Shown here: one piece after another, positions 61,700 to 64,000 of the stretch
Numbering within the stretch: position 1 is the first letter of the stretch
Layout of the letters: each line of letters opens with the position of its first letter
Source: Eikenella corrodens
GTDB taxonomy: Bacteria; Pseudomonadota; Gammaproteobacteria; Burkholderiales; Neisseriaceae
DNA length: 64,000 nt
Direction: 5' to 3'
Assembly: GCF_900187105.1 (NCBI RefSeq)
Contig: NZ_LT906482.1
Coordinates: 1,054,001 to 1,118,000, forward strand
Translations under genes and position numbers: made by a program
The notes under the pieces: generated by a model
Told to the model about the DNA's origin: nothing
Database searches by the model: none
What the model saw: only the letters and a program-made list of their open reading frames with translations

Positions 61700-62465
61700 C
61701 GTGGGCGGTGAGCAGGTCTGTGGCCATCAGGGTGGCGGTTTCCGCGGCTTGGTCTAGATCGGGACTGGAGGCGATGGTGTAGCAGCAGTCGGCAGTTACG
61801 GCCAGCGGCAGGGGATAGGGGCGGCCTTTGATGACGCTCACGTCCACTTCCACCGCGCCTTTGATTTCCAGGCCGGAAATGCCTACCTCGCCGTCGCCCA
61901 TGCCGGCGTGCAAATCGCCCATGGCCAGCAGCGCGCCGGGCACGTTTACCGGCAGGAGCAGCGTGGTGCCTTCGGCGATGATTTTGGTGTCCATATTGCC
62001 GCCGTGTGCATCGGGCGTGCCGCAGCTGATGGCGCCTTCGGCGGGTGCGGTGCCGATCACGCCGATCATTGGGTTGAGCGGCAGGCGCACTTTGCCGAAC
62101 AAGACAACATGGTTGTCTTCCACCGGCACGATGTCAATGCGCCTGCGTTCCAGCCGGTTGCCGGCTACGCCTGCGCCGGGTAGGGTGGCGAGCACGGCCT
62201 GTTTGCCCAATTCGATGCGGCGGATGTGTACGCACAGGGTGTCGCCCGGCTCGGCGCCTTCCACAAACAGGGGGCCGGTGGCGGGATTGATGCGGTTCCA
62301 GTCGAGATTGTCGAAGGTGTCGGCGGGGGTTTGGATTTGGTCGGTGAAGCAGTCGCAGGTTTCAAAACGCACGCGGCTGCCGGATGCGGCGCGCAGCACG
62401 GGGGCGTTGTCGGGCGACATGGCGAATACGGTTTGGCTGGCGGGAATGGTGGGGAGTGTGGTCAT
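61700..62465 (-). pseudogene. Acetamidase/formamidase, N-terminal fragment (split by prophage)
   Basis: 256 residues before the prophage end: PADTFDNLDWNRINPATGPL, VPVEDNHVVLFGKVRLPLNPM, ISCGTPDAHGGNMDTKII, LAMGDLHAGMGDGEVG. These are FmdA/AmdA signatures. The frame runs on into phage sequence to 61578 without similarity. With 55260-55402 it rebuilds 303 codons including the stop. Hydrolysis of formamide/acetamide is therefore probably lost. Confidence 0.9.
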
Positions 62466-62502
62466 GGCAGGTATCCTTGTGGTTAGGGAATGGGTTGGCT
62501 GT

Positions 62503-62551
62503 AAGGCTACCTGAAAATTGGTTTGGGCTCTACATTTTCAGGTAGCCTTTT
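62503..62551. terminator. Inverted-DUS terminator
   Basis: AAGGCTACCTGAAAAT and reverse complement with a T run, between gltS and the amidase gene. Confidence 0.75.
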
Positions 62552-62623
62552 TGGCGTTCTCTGATAATTGGCGAACAAAAACGGCATCGCCAATCGGATG
62601 CCGTTTGCTCATGCCGGGGCGGG

Positions 62624-63859
62624 CTATTTCAGGAAGTTCACGAAGCCGGACAAAATCAGCGCGTTGATGATGTCCACGAAGAACGCGCCCACCAGCGGCA
62701 CAATCAGGAAGGCCTTGTGCGAAGGGCCGAAGCGCTCGGTGATGGACTGCATATTGGCTACGGCGGTGGGGGTGGCACCGAGGCCGAAACCGCAGTGACC
62801 GGCGGCCAGCACGGCAGCGTCGTAGTCGCGGTTCATAAACACATAGGTAACGTAGGTGGCATACAGAATCATCACCACGGTTTGAACCAGCAGGATGACG
62901 GTCACTTGGCCTGCCAAACCGGTCAGCTGCCACAGTTGAAGGTTCAGCAGAGCCATGGCCAGGAAGAGTGAGAGCGAGGCGTTGCCGAACACGTCGATAG
63001 CGCGGTCGAACATATTGAATTTAAACGCACTCACCAATACGTTGCGCAACACCACGCCGCCAAACAGCGCCCATACGAATTTGGGCAGGTCGAACAGGTA
63101 TTGTTTGTCGATACCGTCCATAATTTCGGCAAATGATAGGCAGGCGGCAAACATGGCCAGGGTTTCGATGGCCGAAGTGGCGGTAATCAGGCGGGTTTGC
63201 TCAGCACGCTCAAACATATCGTCGGTGCTGTAATCCGGATCGTCGTCGGCAGAGCGCAGGTGGTCGGCTTCAACGGTTGCGGAATCCAAGGGTTTGCGCC
63301 CCATTTTGTTGATGAGGCGGCGAGCCACCGGGCCGCCGATGATGCCGCCGGCCACCAGGCCGAAGGTGGCTGAGGCCATGCCCAATTCAGCTGCAGCAGG
63401 CACGCCGTATTTGATTAAGTCGGGCGCCCAGCCGGCTGCCGTACCGTGGCCGCCGGTGAGGGTGATGGAGCCGGTAATCAGGCCGGTCATCGGGTGCAGA
63501 CCGAACACGCTGGCCAAGCCCACGCCGATAATGTTTTGCACAAAGATAAATGCGCCCACGATGGCGGTGAACACCACCAGCGGAATACCGCCGGCTTTCA
63601 GACGGGAGAAATCCGCGCTCAGGCCGATGGAGGTAAAGAAAATCAGCATAAATGCGTCTTGCAGCGGTTTCTGAAACTGGAAGCCGATGCCCGTGGCCGC
63701 ATGCAGGCTAAATAGGCAGATAGCCGCCACTAGGCCGCCCGCCACCGGCTCGGGAATGTTGAAATCCCGCAAAAACTTGATTTTGCTAACCATCAGTTTA
63801 CCCAATAGCAGCACCATGGTGGCTGCAATCAGGGTGTAGTAGCTGTTCACTTCTATCAT
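62624..63859 (-). CDS. gltS: Sodium/glutamate symporter
   Basis: 411 residues from ATG 63859 (MIEVNSYYTLIAATMVLLLG). About ten membrane helices in two halves, with re-entrant loops TGSITLTGGHGTAAGWAP and AAGHCGFGLGATPTAVANMQ, which are ESS-family signatures. Na+-driven glutamate uptake. Standard length. Confidence 0.95.
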   Translation of the reverse strand: MIEVNSYYTLIAATMVLLLGKLMVSKIKFLRDFNIPEPVAGGLVAAICLFSLHAATGIGFQFQKPLQDAFMLIFFTSIGLSADFSRLKAGGIPLVVFTAIVGAFIFVQNIIGVGLASVFGLHPMTGLITGSITLTGGHGTAAGWAPDLIKYGVPAAAELGMASATFGLVAGGIIGGPVARRLINKMGRKPLDSATVEADHLRSADDDPDYSTDDMFERAEQTRLITATSAIETLAMFAACLSFAEIMDGIDKQYLFDLPKFVWALFGGVVLRNVLVSAFKFNMFDRAIDVFGNASLSLFLAMALLNLQLWQLTGLAGQVTVILLVQTVVMILYATYVTYVFMNRDYDAAVLAAGHCGFGLGATPTAVANMQSITERFGPSHKAFLIVPLVGAFFVDIINALILSGFVNFLK

Positions 63860-64000
63860 GGCTTTATCCCTATGGAAAATAAAGAAACAATTAAATGCAG
63901 GCCTGTTGTCCGCCAACAGGCCTCGAGCAAATATTAGGATAGCAGTTAAAAATTGTCAAAGGCTATTGATTGTTTTTTACAAAGAGCAGAGGCTATCTGA
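63860..64000. other. Upstream region of gltS, no gene
   Basis: AT-rich promoter region; a DUS-like GAGGCTATCTGA with one mismatch ends the window. Confidence 0.5.

Noticed and set aside
1-64000. CRISPR array
   Set aside because: The frequent short repeats are DUS: irregular spacing, both orientations, no spacer pattern and no cas genes.

Overview
The window comes from a member of the Neisseriaceae, most likely Eikenella. The 12-mer AGGCTACCTGAA, the DNA uptake sequence (DUS) dialect known from Eikenella, occurs dozens of times in both orientations. It lies between genes, as inverted pairs that double as terminators, and inside coding frames. The gene content is betaproteobacterial: neighbouring lolB-ispE, a dnaN-dnaA / rpmH-rnpA-yidD-yidC region, and MacAB with a lipoprotein outer-membrane channel.

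Layout. 0-3 kb: end of ackA, hslV, pgk. 3-7.5 kb: a secreted Cys-repeat protein, then a minus-strand aryl-polyene (APE) module (phosphopantetheinyl transferase, chain-length factor, acyltransferase, two acyl carrier proteins, membrane protein). 7.5-13.3 kb: a lipoprotein and a creD / creB ... creC locus. In it a 2.3-kb block (nonsense-interrupted methyltransferase, lipoprotein hydrolase, hypothetical) separates creB from creC and carries the Neisseria AG-DUS dialect (AGGCCGTCTGAA). 13.4-17.5 kb: MAPEG protein, low-molecular-weight tyrosine phosphatase, malate/lactate-type dehydrogenase, aldehyde dehydrogenase. 17.7-20.7 kb: a second APE fragment (DUF3261 lipoprotein, ketosynthase, dehydratase) and a leucine-rich-repeat protein, again with AG-DUS. 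21-26 kb: a polar amino-acid ABC transporter, rplY, prs. 26-43 kb: two tRNA-Gln genes and housekeeping genes (ispE, lolB, TPR protein, dnaN, dnaA, rpmH-rnpA-yidD-yidC, ppk2, an H-NS-like gene, grxD, rsmB, ffh, a cytochrome c assembly protein). A 106-bp Correia-type element lies at 39 kb. 43-51.3 kb: cupin, two M16 peptidases, macA-macB-outer membrane channel. 51.9-55.1 kb: cstA, ybdD-like gene, queH.

The most unusual region is 55.26-62.47 kb. A 6.3-kb Mu-like prophage remnant (55407-61699) sits inside an acetamidase/formamidase gene. Removing it and one copy of a 4-bp duplication restores a 303-codon frame. The remnant keeps both ends with MuA-type repeats, a repressor, Ner and an operator array, a transposase catalytic core without its end-binding domain, a portal gene, a gpF-type head protein with an extra C-terminal domain, a gpG-type protein and a truncated GNAT protein. 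Inside the portal gene an exactly 456-bp (152-codon) segment is inverted, with breakpoints on codon boundaries.

How the genes work together. The two APE fragments match the start and end of a canonical ape cluster, but the middle (ligase, HAL-type enzyme, exporter) is absent here, so the pathway must be dispersed or incomplete. CreC and CreD both lack the large periplasmic region of their relatives, suggesting a streamlined envelope-sensing system. The mixed DUS dialects mark two blocks probably gained by transformation from Neisseria. All coordinates and calls come from reading the sequence; no database search was run.
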